In this document: piece by piece, positions 1-11,268 of the stretch
Numbering within the stretch: position 1 is the stretch's first letter
Layout: each line of letters opens with the position of its first letter
Assembly (NCBI GenBank): GCA_015847255.1
Contig: JADLZK010010182.1
Span: 87,827 to 151,826, forward strand
Direction of reading: 5' to 3'
Source: Hyparrhenia diplandra
Taxonomy: Eukaryota > Streptophyta > Magnoliopsida > Poales > Poaceae
DNA length: 64,000 bases
Notes under the pieces: generated by a model
Told to the model about the DNA's origin: nothing
The model's database searches: none
Seen by the model: only the letters and a program-made list of their open reading frames with translations
Made by a program: the position numbers and the translations under genes

Positions 1-34
1 GCCCACTAAAACTACTTTCCACTAAATTAGAGTC

Positions 35-497
35 TGTTGGGTTCTAACTTTGATTTCTGTTTAAACTTTCGTCCCAAACTTTGAAGATTTTAGGACAGTT
101 GTAGAACAGAAGCCAATTTTAGTACCAAAGGTGGCTTCGCAAGACATTGGCTTCGCGGAAGAACAACAAGTAAGAAGTTAGAAAGACTAAGATTGAGAAT
201 TCGAGCGGAGATGATCGTGGCGACTTCGCTACGAAGTCACAAAAACATCTTCCAAGGAGTGAAGACACCGCGAAGATAAAGATTACGTCTGAAGCTTTGC
301 GAAGACAAAGTTTATACCTTCGCTACAAAAGATGTATTATAGAAGTTCATTTCAGAGTTCTTAGTGTTTTTGTACAATTACGAAGTCGGGGGGGCCTATA
401 AATACCCCCTGACATCCTTTGTAATGACCATGTTGAATGGCCCTCTTGTAAACCATTTCATCATCAATAAAGTGTTGTGTTGAGCAATCACCCAATA
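35..497 (+). repeat. 5' LTR of the Tat element
   Basis: This 463-bp repeat matches 11486-11951 over its whole length. Most differences lie in the first 100 bases. It carries a TATA box in GCCTATAAATACCCCCTG and an AATAAA polyadenylation-type signal near 467, as expected for an LTR that both starts and ends transcripts. The end is ACCCAATA, one base away from a perfect inverted terminus. Confidence 0.93.
397..404 (+). promoter_or_regulatory. TATA box of the Tat 5' LTR
   Basis: TATAAATA lies in a GC-rich setting, between GGGGGGCC and CCCCCTGAC, about 100 bases before the end of the LTR. The same block is present in the right LTR at 11851-11858. Confidence 0.75.
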
Positions 498-500
498 TCT

Positions 501-518
501 TGGCGCCCACCGTTTGTG
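501..518 (+). other. Primer-binding site of the Tat element
   Basis: TGGCGCCCACCGTTTGTG lies three bases after the 5' LTR. TGGCGCCCACCG is the usual form of the minus-strand primer site in Tat-lineage elements. The tRNA was not identified here. Confidence 0.75.
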
Positions 519-553
519 TGAGCAACGATCTATCCCACGGCCATCAAGAAATC

Positions 554-1893
554 ATGGGGAGACCTCCCAAGAACAAGTCAACAAGCGCTACCGAAGAAAC
601 AACAACAGAAGATGAAGTACCAAGAACAAGCGGGGACAATGTCTCCAAAGAAATCACTCCTCAAGAGAATCAAAGCGAAGAAGAAAGAAAGTTACAAGAG
701 TTAGAAGAAGAACTGATCAAAAAGCAGAAAGAGCTTGAGGCTTGCAAAGCCAGAACTAGAGAAAAGACACTGAAACAAAGAATAGAGGAAGCTGAAGCAA
801 AGATAAGAAGGTTGAACAAAGAGCTCAACGATCAGGACCGCGAAGTCATCATCACAAACGAAGTCAAACAAATCAGAACAATGAAAAGGCAATAGTCACA
901 ATCGACCCAGAGTCTCCATTATCAGTGGACTTACAAATGGCGAAATGGCCAAAAGGCTTCAAGTTCAATGTCATACCAACTTACGAAGGTTTGACAGATC
1001 CAAGACAATTTTTGATGAGCTTTGAAGCAGCTGTTGAATCTGGAGGAGGAGATGATAAAACATTAGCGAAGGCACTTATAATGGCAATGAAAGGACCAGC
1101 TCAAAAGTGGTATGCTTCGCTCAAGCCAAGATCACTGAAAAATTGGGAACAACTCAGAACAACTTTGCTAGTTGACTTCCAAGGATTCCAACATACAGGA
1201 CTAACATGTGATGATTTGTTCGACATCAAGCAATATCCAAAAGAGCCAATAATTCAGTATTACAAAAGGTTCATCCAAATGAAGACCCAAATTCCAGATG
1301 TATCAGACAAAGTCGTGATCATTGCTGCAATCAGGGGCCTCAGAGCCGGACAATTGTCTTTGCACCTCAAAAGAGAGAGACCAACAACTGTTGCTCAACT
1401 ATATGAGGAATTTCAAAAATACGCAAGATCAGACGATGACTTTAGAAAGAAGACTGAAGAAGAAAACGCACAAAGAAACCGAGCGAAGCCAAACAATCAG
1501 TTCAACCCACAGAATTTTGAGCGAAGACAATTCCAATACCAGCCACCGCTTCGCGTCAATCAAATCAATAATGAGCAAAGCGGAGACAACATTCAGGCAC
1601 CGAATAATCAGCGGAGCCAGTTTAACAACAGAAACTTCAATAACAGCCAAAGAGGACGCTACAATCAAGCGAGATTTGGGGAAAGAAGAATTCTAAAACC
1701 TGAAGAAATGTATTGCATCATTCATGGCAAAGGGGCTGGTCATACCTCCAAAATGTGTCCAATGGTAAAAAAGAGCATAGAGCAAGTACAACAAGAAGGC
1801 AAATCAATGGAAAATCAAAGATCAATAAACTTTTTGTCTCAAGCAAGCACTTCGCATAATCAAGCATATTATGATCCAAGTTACAATCAGTAA
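554..1893 (+). pseudogene. gag: Tat gag polyprotein, broken
   Basis: Capsid/nucleocapsid protein of the Tat element. A start at 554 (MGRPPKNKS) opens a charged, coiled-coil-prone N terminus (ELEEELIKKQKELEACKA). A single frameshift between about 860 and 925 separates it from the retrotransposon gag domain (PTYEGLTDPRQFLMSFEAAV; later KWYASLKPRSLKNWEQL). The C-terminal part is basic and Asn/Gln/Arg rich, ending with a Cys/His cluster (YCIIHGKGAGHTSKMCPMV) that replaces a standard CCHC knuckle. The stop at 1891-1893 lies in the same frame as the protease downstream, and only one further stop (2095-2097) separates them, so gag and protease were probably one polyprotein. The stop overlaps a GTAAGT motif. 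Confidence 0.88.
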
Positions 1894-2145
1894 GTACTAC
1901 CAGGGCCACCACCAATATACAATTGCCAACCTTTGGCAATAGCTCCGCCACAATGGGGACAAATCCAGAATGTACAGCCCGAAGCTTCAGGGGCAAACAA
2001 TATACCAAACATTCCAAACAATGGCTCACCAGCTGTATCAGCAGCAAGTAGAGGCAGAATAATGACAATTTGTGGAGGGAACAGTATAGAGCATTAAACA
2101 AACAATAAAAGAAGAAACTATTTTCGAAGAGTCAATGTAATAACA

Positions 2146-2940
2146 ATGGAAGGTCCTTACAAGAAAACAAGGTGGTCACACCAACCAATTATCTTCACAG
2201 AACAAGACATGAAACTCAAAGATTATCCACACATGGATGCCATGGTCATAGAAGCAAACATCGATGGTTGGGATGTTACAAAAATCCTAGTAGATGGGGG
2301 GAGCTCCGCAGACATACTCTTCGCATCAACTCTCGATGCAATGCAAATCAAAAGACAAAATCTAGGAAGGGCAGAATATCCATTGGTTGGCTTCGGCGGC
2401 AAAAGGATAAACTCAATTGGAAGAATTGTGCTGCCAGTATCCTTCAAAACACAGAACAATGCAAGAACAGAACAAGTGGCATTTGATGTTGTTGAAATGC
2501 ATAGCCAATACAATGCCATATTCGGAAGAGGAAGCTTAAACATCTTCGAAGCCGTTATCAACTATTCCTACTTATGCATGAAAGTTCCAGCACTTAATGG
2601 GCCAATATCAATCCATGGGAATCAAACAGAGGCAAGAAACATTGAAAAAGACTCAACTCCAGCACAAAGAAACATTTTGGCCATTGAAGAGACCGAAGAA
2701 GAGGAAAAAGAAACAGAGAATGCAAAGACTCAGAAGAAAGCGAAGACATGCTCAAAAACAGAAACTAAAGAAGTATTGTTAGATCCAATGGTAGCAGACA
2801 AGAAAGTTATCATAGGAGCAAATCTAGCAAAAGAAGAAGAAGAACAATTGATAAATTTTCTAAGAAGCAACCAAGATGTCTTCGCATGGTCAGCAAAAGA
2901 CCTAGAAGGAGTCACAGAGACATTATCGAACATCGACTAA
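2146..2940 (+). pseudogene. Tat aspartic protease region
   Basis: Retropepsin domain that would process the polyprotein. The linker MEGPYKKTRWSHQPIIF is typical of Tat proteases. The active-site motif follows as ILVDGGSSADILFA, with the catalytic Asp kept (DGG in place of DTG/DSG). A flap-like segment and AIFGRGSLN come later, then an acidic, Lys/Glu-rich linker of about 60 residues. The end of the frame (SNQDVFAWSAKDLEGV) is the usual start of the RT region, so the stop at 2938-2940 is a frameshift product and not a natural end. The frame is the same as gag. Confidence 0.85.
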
Positions 2941-3672
2941 ATATTGATCCTAGTTACAAGCCAAAGAAACAAAAGTTACGAAAGATTTCCGAAGACAGAA
3001 CAATGGCCGCGAAGGATGAGGTTCAAAGGTCGCTTGACTTAAAAAAGTCATAAGAGAAGTCCAATTTACAACTTGGCTAGCTAACATCGTAATGGTAAAG
3101 AAAACCAATGGAAAGTGGAGAATGTGTATAGATTTCACAGATCTCAACAAAGCTTGCCCAAAGCTTCCCTTTACCAAGAATCGACACATTGGTCGACCAA
3201 GCCGCGGGAAGTGAAATGCTAAGTTTCCTCAATTGTTTCTCGGGGTACCATCAAATTTACATGAAGAAAGAAGATGAAGAAAAGACAAGTTTCATCACAC
3301 CTTTTGGAACTTACTGCTTTCAAAGAATGGCAGAGGGGCTTCGCAACGCAGGATCTAGCTTCATCAGAATGACTTCGGTAGCACTCAAAGATCAAATCGG
3401 AGACAATCTGCTGGCATATGTTGATAACATAATAGTAAAGAGCAAGAAACGCAAAGACCACATAAAGGACTTGAAGCAAACATTTGAAAACTTAAGAAAG
3501 TCAAATCTCAAACTCAATCCTGAGAAATGTACCTTTGGAGTACAAAAGGGCGAAATCCTCGGATGCATAGTTTCAAAGAAAAGGCATCGACCCAAATCGA
3601 GAGAAGATAAAAGCAAGTAATGGAAACGAAGTTCCAAAGAACATCAAAGACATCCAAAAGCTAACGGGAAGA
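2941..3672 (+). pseudogene. Tat reverse transcriptase, frameshifted, active site altered
   Basis: The polymerase domain is spread over at least two frames. At 3085-3150 another frame encodes WLANIVMVKKTNGKWRMCID, the conserved RT start. A clean stretch at 3189-3620 has FLNCFSGYHQI, TSFITPFGTYCFQRM and GLRNAGSSFIRM. The catalytic box reads AYVDNIIVKS: the second Asp of YVDD is Asn (codon AAC near 3426). The thumb LNPEKCTFGV follows. The frameshifts and the YVDN change each predict an inactive enzyme. A further frame change lies around 3590-3672 before the RNase H frame. Confidence 0.85.
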
Positions 3673-4785
3673 TTGGCTTCGCTGAATAGATTCATATCAA
3701 AGTCGCGAGAAAAAAGCTTTCCAATATTTCAAGCACTCAAAGGAGCGAAGACAAACTTCACATGGGGAGAAGAGCAACAAAAAGCCTTTGAAGAAATAAA
3801 GAAATATCTTTCAAATCCTTCAACACTAACAACACCAAATGTTGATCAAGAATTACTTCTATACATCTTAGCATCCGAGAAAGCCGTAAGCGCAGTTTTA
3901 GTACAAGAAAAAGAAAAAGATCATGCGAAGAAACAAGAACCAATCTATTTTATCTCTGAAGTCCTTTCTGGGTCAAAAATGTTTTATTCAAAAACCGAGA
4001 AGATAGCATATGCAGTGCTCATGGCAACAAGAAAGTTGAAGCATTACTTCTTGGCGCACAAAGTAAGAATCCCAACAAATCAACCACTCAAAGATGTCCT
4101 TCAGAGTTGTAAATCCTCAGGGAGGCTTGGCAAATGGGCAGCTGAAATCTCACAATACTTCATTGAATTTGAAAAAAGAATAGCAATAAAGTCTCAAGTG
4201 TTGGCAGATTTTATCTCAGATTGGACACCAGCAACAAGTCACGAAGATCAAAAAGATCATCAAGAGTGGACTTTGTCTTGTCAAGAATGGACAATGAACT
4301 GTGATGGAGCATGGGGCTCCGCAGGGGCTGGAGTAGCGGCAATAATCACTTCGCCATCCGGTATCAAAATGAAATATGCAGCAAGACTAGAATTTCGATA
4401 CACAAACAACATCGCGGAATATGAAGCAGTATTGCTGGGGCTTCGCAAGGCAAGAGCAATGGGAGTACAAAAAATCCTGATCAAAACAGATTCTCAAGTT
4501 GTAGCAGGCCACGTTGAGAAAAGTTACAAGGCAAAAGATCCTGAATTAGCAAAATATTTGCAAAGCATCAGGGATCAAGAAAAACACTTCGAAGGGTTCA
4601 TAGTACGAAGCATTTCAAGAACAAACAATGAAGAAGCAGATGAAATTGCAAAAGCAGCAGCTCAAAAAGTAAAATTGCCACCAGATGTATTCTATCAAGT
4701 ACTCTCAAAATCTTCGATAAAGGCAAAGATTGAAGAACCAAAATACATCCACATCATTGAAAGTTTAAGACGGAGATCGAAATAA
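3673..4785 (+). pseudogene. Tat tandem RNase H: gypsy-type plus archaeal-type
   Basis: A 370-residue open stretch continuing from RT. Residues 1-200 are the gypsy RNase H and its connection: SLNRFISKSREKSFPIFQAL, LLLYILASEKAVSAVLVQE, FYSKTEKIAYAVLMATRKLK and TNQPLKDVL. Its first catalytic Asp is replaced in LYILAS, the usual degeneration in the Tat clade. Residues from about 210 are a second, archaeal-type RNase H with a full set of acidic residues: MNCDGAWGSAGAGVAA, NNIAEYEAVLLGLRKA, KILIKTDSQVV, NNEEADEIAKAAA. Two RNase H domains in series define the Tat clade. This is the best preserved part of the pol gene, although it is cut off from RT and integrase by frame breaks. Confidence 0.9.
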
Positions 4786-4806
4786 TAGCATTTCTAAGAG
4801 GATTCT

Positions 4807-6025
4807 ATGAGCCGTAAAAGCGAAGTCGAAGAAATAAGAATGAAGCATAAAACAAGAAATTACAAGCTCATCAGCACTCAACTATTCAAGCATGGTATTT
4901 GTGAACCATTACTTAAGTGCATTTCAAGCGAAGAAGGCAAAGAATTATTGCAAGAAATACATAGCAGAGTATGTGAGAATCATGCAGGCCCAAGAGCCAT
5001 AGCAGGAAAAGCATTCAGACAAGGGTTCTATTGGCCGACGTGACTCAAAAAGATAGTAAGGAAATAGTGAAGACATGCCATAATTGCCAAATTTCAGCAA
5101 GTAAGACAAATGCTTTTTAGCAAGTAAGACAAATGCGCCAAAGCAAACCCAATTCAACATATAGAACCAACTTGGCCACTTGCAAGACGGGGAATAGACA
5201 TAATTGGAAAACTTCCTCCAGCTCAAGGCAACCATCAATATGCTAGTTTGTTGCAGTTGAATATTTCACGAAATGGATAGAAGCGAAGCCAATCACAAAC
5301 ATGTCATCAACAACAATGAAGAAGTTTCTTTGGCAAAATATAATCTGCAGATTCGAGTCCCAAGACACATAACTTTGGATAATGGAACTCAATTTGATAG
5401 CGAAGACTTCGAAGCTATTGTGAAAGTCAGGGGAATACAACTTTGCTTCGCATCGGTCGATACCCACAATCAAATGGAGCCGTCGAAAAGAGCAAATGGC
5501 ATAATATGTGTGGGAATATCAAAAAAATCTAGTAGGCCTTCCAAAGGGAAAATGGGTCGAAGAATTACCAAGAATTGTGTGGAGCCACAACACAACCACC
5601 ACAAGATCAACAAAGTTTACACCATTCAAGTTATTATACGGAGATGAAGCAATGACTCCTTAAGAAATCCAGTTTGAAGGTCCAAGAACAAATGTGGAAA
5701 TAACAAGTTTAAGAAGACCAAAAGACATGTAAAGATTTGCTCGAAGAAGAAAGAAACCAAGCCTGTGATGAACCTCAGAAAATACCAAGAAGAAACAAGC
5801 AAATGGTACAACAAGAAAGTGGTGAAAAGAGAATTACAACCGGGAGACTTCGTACTCAAGAGAAAAAGAAACGAAGATACCGTGGAAAAAATTTCAACGA
5901 AGTGGGAAGGGCCCTTCGTCATAACAAAATCAAACAGGCAATGCTCTTACCACTTGGAGAACCTCAAGGGAGAAGAATTAGGCCACACATGGAACATTAG
6001 GGATCTTCGCAAGTATTATCCCTAG
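4807..6025 (+). pseudogene. Tat integrase, broken
   Basis: The integrase region is spread over several frames. The N-terminal zinc-binding HHCC part starts in GKELLQEIHSRVCENHAGP and ends around 5090 in another frame. The boundary GFYWPT followed by a stop is at 5041. An 18-bp tandem duplication (AGCAAGTAAGACAAATGC, twice, near 5097-5140) adds a further break. The catalytic core follows at 5273-5647 with ITLDNGTQFDSEDFE. The C terminus at 5765-6025 includes LQPGDFVLKRKRNEDTVEKI and KWEGPFVITKS and ends LRKYYP. No chromodomain is present, in line with Tat and unlike chromoviruses. Confidence 0.85.
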
Positions 6026-6356
6026 AATTTTCTTTCTTCAAGTTTTTGTAAATAAGCAAGTTAGATTCAATTTCTTAGAAGCATTTTATCAGTTTCAATC
6101 AAGAGCTGCACTCTTTTTCCACTCAGGGGAAGCCCTTCGCAGGGTGAGTGGTTTTTTAACGAGGCAGACTCTATTGTAAATTCTCATACCAAGTATAAAT
6201 GAGAAAGTAGTTTCCCCAACTTGTGCATTCTTTACTATTTTTTCATTATCACAAAGCCGAAAAGCAAAATGCTTTAGCATCAGCTAAAAAGTTTTCACAA
6301 AACAAACAATAAGTAGGTATAATTTAAGTACAAAACTAAAATTATTACCTACAAGA
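6026..6356. other. Non-coding spacer after Tat integrase
   Basis: No coding region or known motif was seen. The sequence contains the block AAGCCCTTCGCAGGGTGAG and lies between the integrase stop and the tandem array. Confidence 0.6.
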
Positions 6357-6682
6357 TTTCTCTAAGGAGAATTCGGCTTCAAATCGAAGTCTTCGCTCCC
6401 ACTTCGCAAAAAAAAGAAGGGGATGACGTTTTTAAATTTCTCTAAGGAGAATTTTGGCTTCAAAATCGAAGTCTTCGCTCCCACTTCGCGCAAAAAAAAA
6501 GAAGGGGGCGACGTTTTCAAATTTCTCTAACGAGAATTTTTGCTTCAAAATCGAAGTCTTCGCTCCCACTTTGCAAAAAAAAAGAAGGGGACGACATTTT
6601 CAAATTTCTCTAAGGAGAATTTTGGCTTCAAAATCGAAGTCTTCGCTCCCACTTCGCAAAAAAATAGGACGACATTTTCAAA
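6357..6682 (+). repeat. Tandem array of about 82 bp, four copies
   Basis: Copies start at 6357, 6437, 6522 and 6605, each with TTTCTCTAAGGAGAATTTTG at the head (the third reads AACGAG). A CAAAATCGAAGTCTTCGCTC block and an A-run followed by GAAGGGG(A/G)CGAC come next. Copy lengths are 80, 85, 83 and about 78 bp, differing mainly in the A-run. Tandem arrays in the 3' untranslated region are common in Tat/Ogre elements. Confidence 0.92.
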
Positions 6683-7493
6683 ATCCTTTAAATAAAAATT
6701 ATTGCTTTAAGTCAAAATCCTCACTATTGCTTCGTAAGTACAAATAGACAAGCTTTCTAAGGTTCGAACTCAGATAAAATTTCACAAAAAATAGTAATAC
6801 ATCATACAAAACATTTATTCAAATTTACATACAACATGAATATACAAAATTTTGCACACTCAAAATTCTTAGAAGCCACACTAGTTCTTCGCTTCGCTCA
6901 AGATATCTTCAACAACTTCATTGATTATTTTATCCGTTGTATCTTGAAAACTATCCCAAAAAAAATAAAGCTTGGGGACGCACTTGAGCGGGATGATCAA
7001 AACAAGAAGTGCTTTAAGAACCAAGAAAAGGCAAAGATAAAACAAAAATGAAAAGCTTTGGCTACACAAATATTACCCGCCCAACAAGTACTAAAATCAA
7101 CAACCCTAGGCATCCTATAAGAATCCTTCATTTTGGATCTCCCAAGGCATTTATCCACAAAACCGCCAATGTCAACACTACCGGAAGCCTCCAAAAATTC
7201 TGAAGTTTCAAAAACAAAATTATCCTTCGCGATGATAAGAGGCAAAACAGGTACAATATCTTGCGCAGGCTTCGCTTGAGGAACCTGCGCAGTATATTCC
7301 AAAGTCAAAATTCGGCACAAAAATCATGAACACAATCTAACTTCGCAGTAATAATTGCTTCGCAGATTCATAAACCGTAAGTGTAAACAAGACCAGATAA
7401 ACCGTTAACTTAACAAATTTACAACACTTCTTGCCAAACAAGTTCTCTTTCTCCACTCAAAACACTCAAAATAAAAGAACTAATCCATAAAAG
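6683..7493. other. Non-coding spacer between array and antisense gene
   Basis: AT-rich sequence without a supported gene. The minus strand has a short open stretch near 7000-7320 with no recognisable domain. It could be a 3' untranslated part of the antisense gene. Confidence 0.45.
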
Positions 7494-8375
7494 CTAGCCC
7501 CTTCGCTCACTAACATTGCTTCTGTTTCTCTCTTCTTCTTCACGAGCCTTCTTTTCCTCTTCTTCCTTCAACTTCTTCAAATTTTCCTCCTCCCTGTAAG
7601 ATGTCAAGTTCAATCTGTTAAAGGCAGAGTTAGCAAAGCAAAGAGAAACAAGAAAAAACAAGGAAAGAAGGCAAAAACTCAAAGAAGAAAGCATAATACC
7701 CTTCTCAATTTCTCCTTCACTTTCTCAAGACAATGTTGCCGCCCACAGTTGCACTAGTACTAGTTGCTCAAAGAACTTCTTGCATAACAAATGCGTGCGC
7801 GTAGAAATCTTGTTAATGGCATCTCCAGGAAATTTGAAGGACTCTTCAGCAAAGGTTTCATATAATGGATCCTTAGCTTCTTTCATCAGATGAAGAAGAG
7901 CACGAGTAGAGTACATGACGCTAGTATCTGAGGCAGCTTGAACCATAACTCCAAGATCTTCGTACTGCCTACAGAGCCAGCTAAAAAACGGGTCATACTC
8001 TCCAAGATCCCAACAAGGATCCTCAGGCGTGGTTCCCCACTTCTCGTAAGCTTGTTTGCATAGCTCCCAAGTCCTGTTAAACCTTCGCATCATAAGTTCA
8101 TCAGTTTCAGTTTTCTTTTTTTCCAGAGATGCCTTCTCTCTTTTGAGAGTATCAATGGTAGACTTCGCGGCCTCAAGTTGATTATCATTTTCCTTGATAA
8201 TATCCGAAGCTCCATGATACAATCGATCTAGCCTATGCCACTCATCAACTGCATCACCCCTTTCTTTTTCCTTAGCTGCAAGCTGGGATTTCAAAGATTC
8301 AATCTCACTCAAAAGCGACTTCTCGCGAATGGCAAAAGCAGTGGCACTATCTTCAAGAGACTTTCTAAGACCTCG

Positions 8376-8479
8376 CTAGACAAGAACACTCTATAGATAG
8401 ACAAGAAATCAGTTAGAAGTAGATCATAGGCAATCAACTTCGCATACATAAAAAAAATAATATAAATAAAGAAACATAC
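8376..8479 (-). other. Predicted intron of the antisense gene
   Basis: On the minus strand the donor is AAG|GTATGTTTC and the acceptor is TTGTCTAG|CGAGG. Joining the sides keeps the frame through LNLMYK and on into the coiled coil. Read unspliced, the frame instead runs through a hydrophobic, translated-intron-like stretch. Confidence 0.75.
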
Positions 8480-8844
8480 CTTATACATCAAATTTAAGCC
8501 AGCATCAGCTAATTCCAATGGATTCATCTTCGCAAGCTCACCCTCAGCATCAGGAACCGAGAAAGCATCATCAATACATTTAGATAATTGCTTCTCTGGC
8601 TTCTTCGGAAGAACACGAAGCTTGTCTATTCCTACCCCAACAAACTTATAAGAATCCAAGTTGACTCCGCTTTCCAGGCAAAACTTCAAGGTATTTTCCA
8701 AAGACTTTGAAACGGCTTCGGAAGAAAGTTCTTGTGTGTCAATAGCCACTTGCGGAGTCGGTTGGTCTCCTAGAACATCCTTCATGGGCCCAACATCAAT
8801 GGTCTTCTCTTTAGATGAAGTCGAAGCATCAGGGAAAAATTGAG

Positions 8845-8921
8845 CTGAAATAAACAAAGAAGAAAAATTAAAAACTTTTATCTCAAAAAATTAGAAAAAC
8901 TGCGAAGGTAAGAAGACTTAC
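8845..8921 (-). other. Predicted intron of the antisense gene
   Basis: Minus-strand donor AATTT|GTAAGTC and acceptor TTATTTCAG|CTC, 77 bp. Both sides are in phase 1, and the downstream frame continues QFFPDAS. Confidence 0.75.
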
Positions 8922-9139
8922 AAATTTTTTCACCCTCTTTCAAAGGGCAAGGAATTTTTTGTTGAGCTTCAACGTTCACCAAAGACTCCGATAAACGCTT
9001 CGCTGATCCGCTTTAGCTTCTTCATCCACCACATCATCAAAATCATCGAAAGAAAAATTAGCAGTCCTTGTCCCTCTCTTTTGAAGTTTTTCTTTCACAA
9101 CTTCAACAGCATCATGAGCTCTTTCTTTTAAGGATTTTT

Positions 9140-9217
9140 CTGCAAAAAGAAGAAGCAAGAAAAATAAAAACAACTTTCAAAGAAGAACAACAGAGTATAA
9201 AACAAAAAAGTACATAC
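9140..9217 (-). other. Predicted intron of the antisense gene
   Basis: Minus-strand donor CCGA|GTATGTAC and acceptor TTCTTTTTGCAG|AA with a clear pyrimidine tract, 78 bp. Phase 1 on both sides joins AKLLP to KSLKERAHD. Confidence 0.78.
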
Positions 9218-11268
9218 TCGGTAATAACTTCGCCCCGCACATCGGTGGCTTTTCAACAACAATCTCGTAAAACCTTTGCGGGCTCAAACAAGCCGCATGC
9301 GACTTTCGCCGCAAAGCATCGGGTCTCCTCATTTCTTTCGAAACCACAGTTTCGGGAATCGAGGAAGGATTTTCCGGATTCACTAACAAGTGACTCATAT
9401 GAATATTTTTGGCTAGCTTAGCTAACTCAAGACAATCATGATCATCACATAAAGCAGAAGTTGATGCATCTAACTTCGCTAGAAAGTCAGGAGTTGGATC
9501 CCTAAGTCTAGGTGAAGAAGGAGATGCAGTACCAGTAGGAGAAGCTTCCATCATACAGGCATCAGCGGCAGCATTTTCGTCAACAGTGCCCGAAGTTCCC
9601 AAGTTCTACGAAGACCCAAAATTTTGTAAATAGCCCGCAAGCGGAGTAAGCAATGCCGGTGTCAAACCGGTAGGAGCAAAAGCCTTACAAATTTCCCTCA
9701 CCTCCAAATCTTGAGCAAAAGTCCCAGCATTTGAGCCATTAACCTCGCTATCAGACAAGTCTAAGTTATCGAGTAAATCTGCCACAATCTTCTTAGCTTT
9801 TTTCTTTTGAGGCTTAGGAACAGCACCCTTCGCCGGAGTCTTTGCCGAAGAAGACGGCTTCGCTGTATCATTCCTTTTCCTCTTCCGAGTCTTGCCAACT
9901 TCTTTTTTATCCTTTCGACGCGCATAGGCAGGGGGTGGACGAATTTTATAAGTAATATTGGCCAAATCAAAAATACGATTCAACCTAACATAATCCTTGC
10001 CTATGATGTCATCCATCAGCTTCCTCTCTGTGTGGAGGTACTTTCCAAGCAAATCCACAGCTTTGCTCTCAACATCAGCAACAAAGTCTTCTTCAGTACT
10101 ATACCGCGAAGGCATCACGGTATTTCTGTCCGGGAAAATATAATCCTTCCCTAATCCTCTTCGTATGATAGCGAAGAAAATCTCAACCAAGCCTAAGTGG
10201 CCAAACTCCAGCAGCTAAGTATTCTTCAACAAGATCCCGAGTTGATTGCTGATAGACAACACTCTTGAAAGCCTTCAGACACTCAGCACTAGATTGAGAC
10301 TTAGAGAAACTAGGCTTGCACTCAAAATGCTCTCTATGCATGCGCGAAGCCAAAGGGTAACTCTTTACAACTCCCTTCTTACCACGGTTTTCTTCAACCA
10401 TGGGCACCTTATGATCAAACCAGAAATTGTACCAGCCATCAGCCCACTTATTCTTCGATGCAGGGGAAATCTATTTTTGTCCCTGGGCAGTTTTGAAACT
10501 ACAACACCCAAAATATAGTTTTACCTTGCGCTGCTCAATCGTCTTAGTCCGAAATTGAGTATGCAGCTCGTACAGAGAACAGAAAGCATCTATGTCTGGT
10601 TTTGTGTTTTGACTCCGCACAGCCCATAGAAAAACTGATAACTTGACTATTGCGTTAGGAGTCAAGTGATGCATCTCAATATTGTATTTCTTGAACACTT
10701 CTTCAAGAAAATTCTGAGGAGGAAAGCGAAGCCCCGCAGTGAACAGATCCTTGAACACAACACATTCATCAGGCTTAGGCTTCAGGATTTTTTCATCTGG
10801 TTCCGCCGGTCTATACTGACCTGCCCTCCAGACACCATCCTTAACCATCTTCTTGAAGGCTTCATAAGTCATCCTACTACGTCCAAATACCAGAGAAATC
10901 CTATCATCTGGCAGTAGTTCTGATTCAGATGCAGACACATCAGACAATCCCTCATCTGAGTTGTCATTTTGAGAATTTTCTTCCTCTTCGACTTCGTTCT
11001 CTTGAGAATTAAGCACGATGTCATCACAATCAACCATCTCTAAAAATTAAAGACAAGATAAGGATTCATCAAAACATGAAAACGAGAGTAAAAAGTAATA
11101 AGATACACTTCGGAAGGAAAATATACCTAAACAGCAAGAATTAAGAGGCTTCGCTTATAGAACTGAAAATTCGACTTCGCAAGAAAACTTCGACTTCGTG
11201 TCGCAGGAAAATTTTTCAAAAAGGTGGCCCCTCTTCGAAAAGATGAAGAAAACAGGGGGGTCCTTCGC

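Larger units (their letters stand above)
7725..11037 (-). pseudogene. Antisense Tat gene: gypsy-type 'transposase_28' domain plus coiled coil, with introns
   Basis: A long gene on the strand opposite to gag-pol, starting at ATG 11037 (MVDCDDIVLN). In order it has an acidic N terminus, a region resembling the plant 'putative gypsy type transposon' family (PF04195: TAGLRFPPQNFLEEVFKKYN, HHLTPNAIVKLSVFLWA), basic stretches that look like nuclear signals (RKRKRND; PKPQKKKAKK), and a C-terminal coiled coil (EIESLKSQLAAKEKERGD, LKREKASLEKKKTETDE). Three introns are supported by GT/AG sites that keep the frame: 9140-9217, 8845-8921 and 8376-8479. A last small exon around 7600 is possible. Damage: in-frame stops at about 10471 and 9606, a frameshift near 10190 and another near 9000-9020. 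Its function is not known; extra antisense genes are known in Tat elements such as Grande. Confidence 0.8.

Noticed and set aside
6357..6682. CRISPR-like array
   Set aside because: Units are direct tandem repeats without unique spacers, in a plant retrotransposon.
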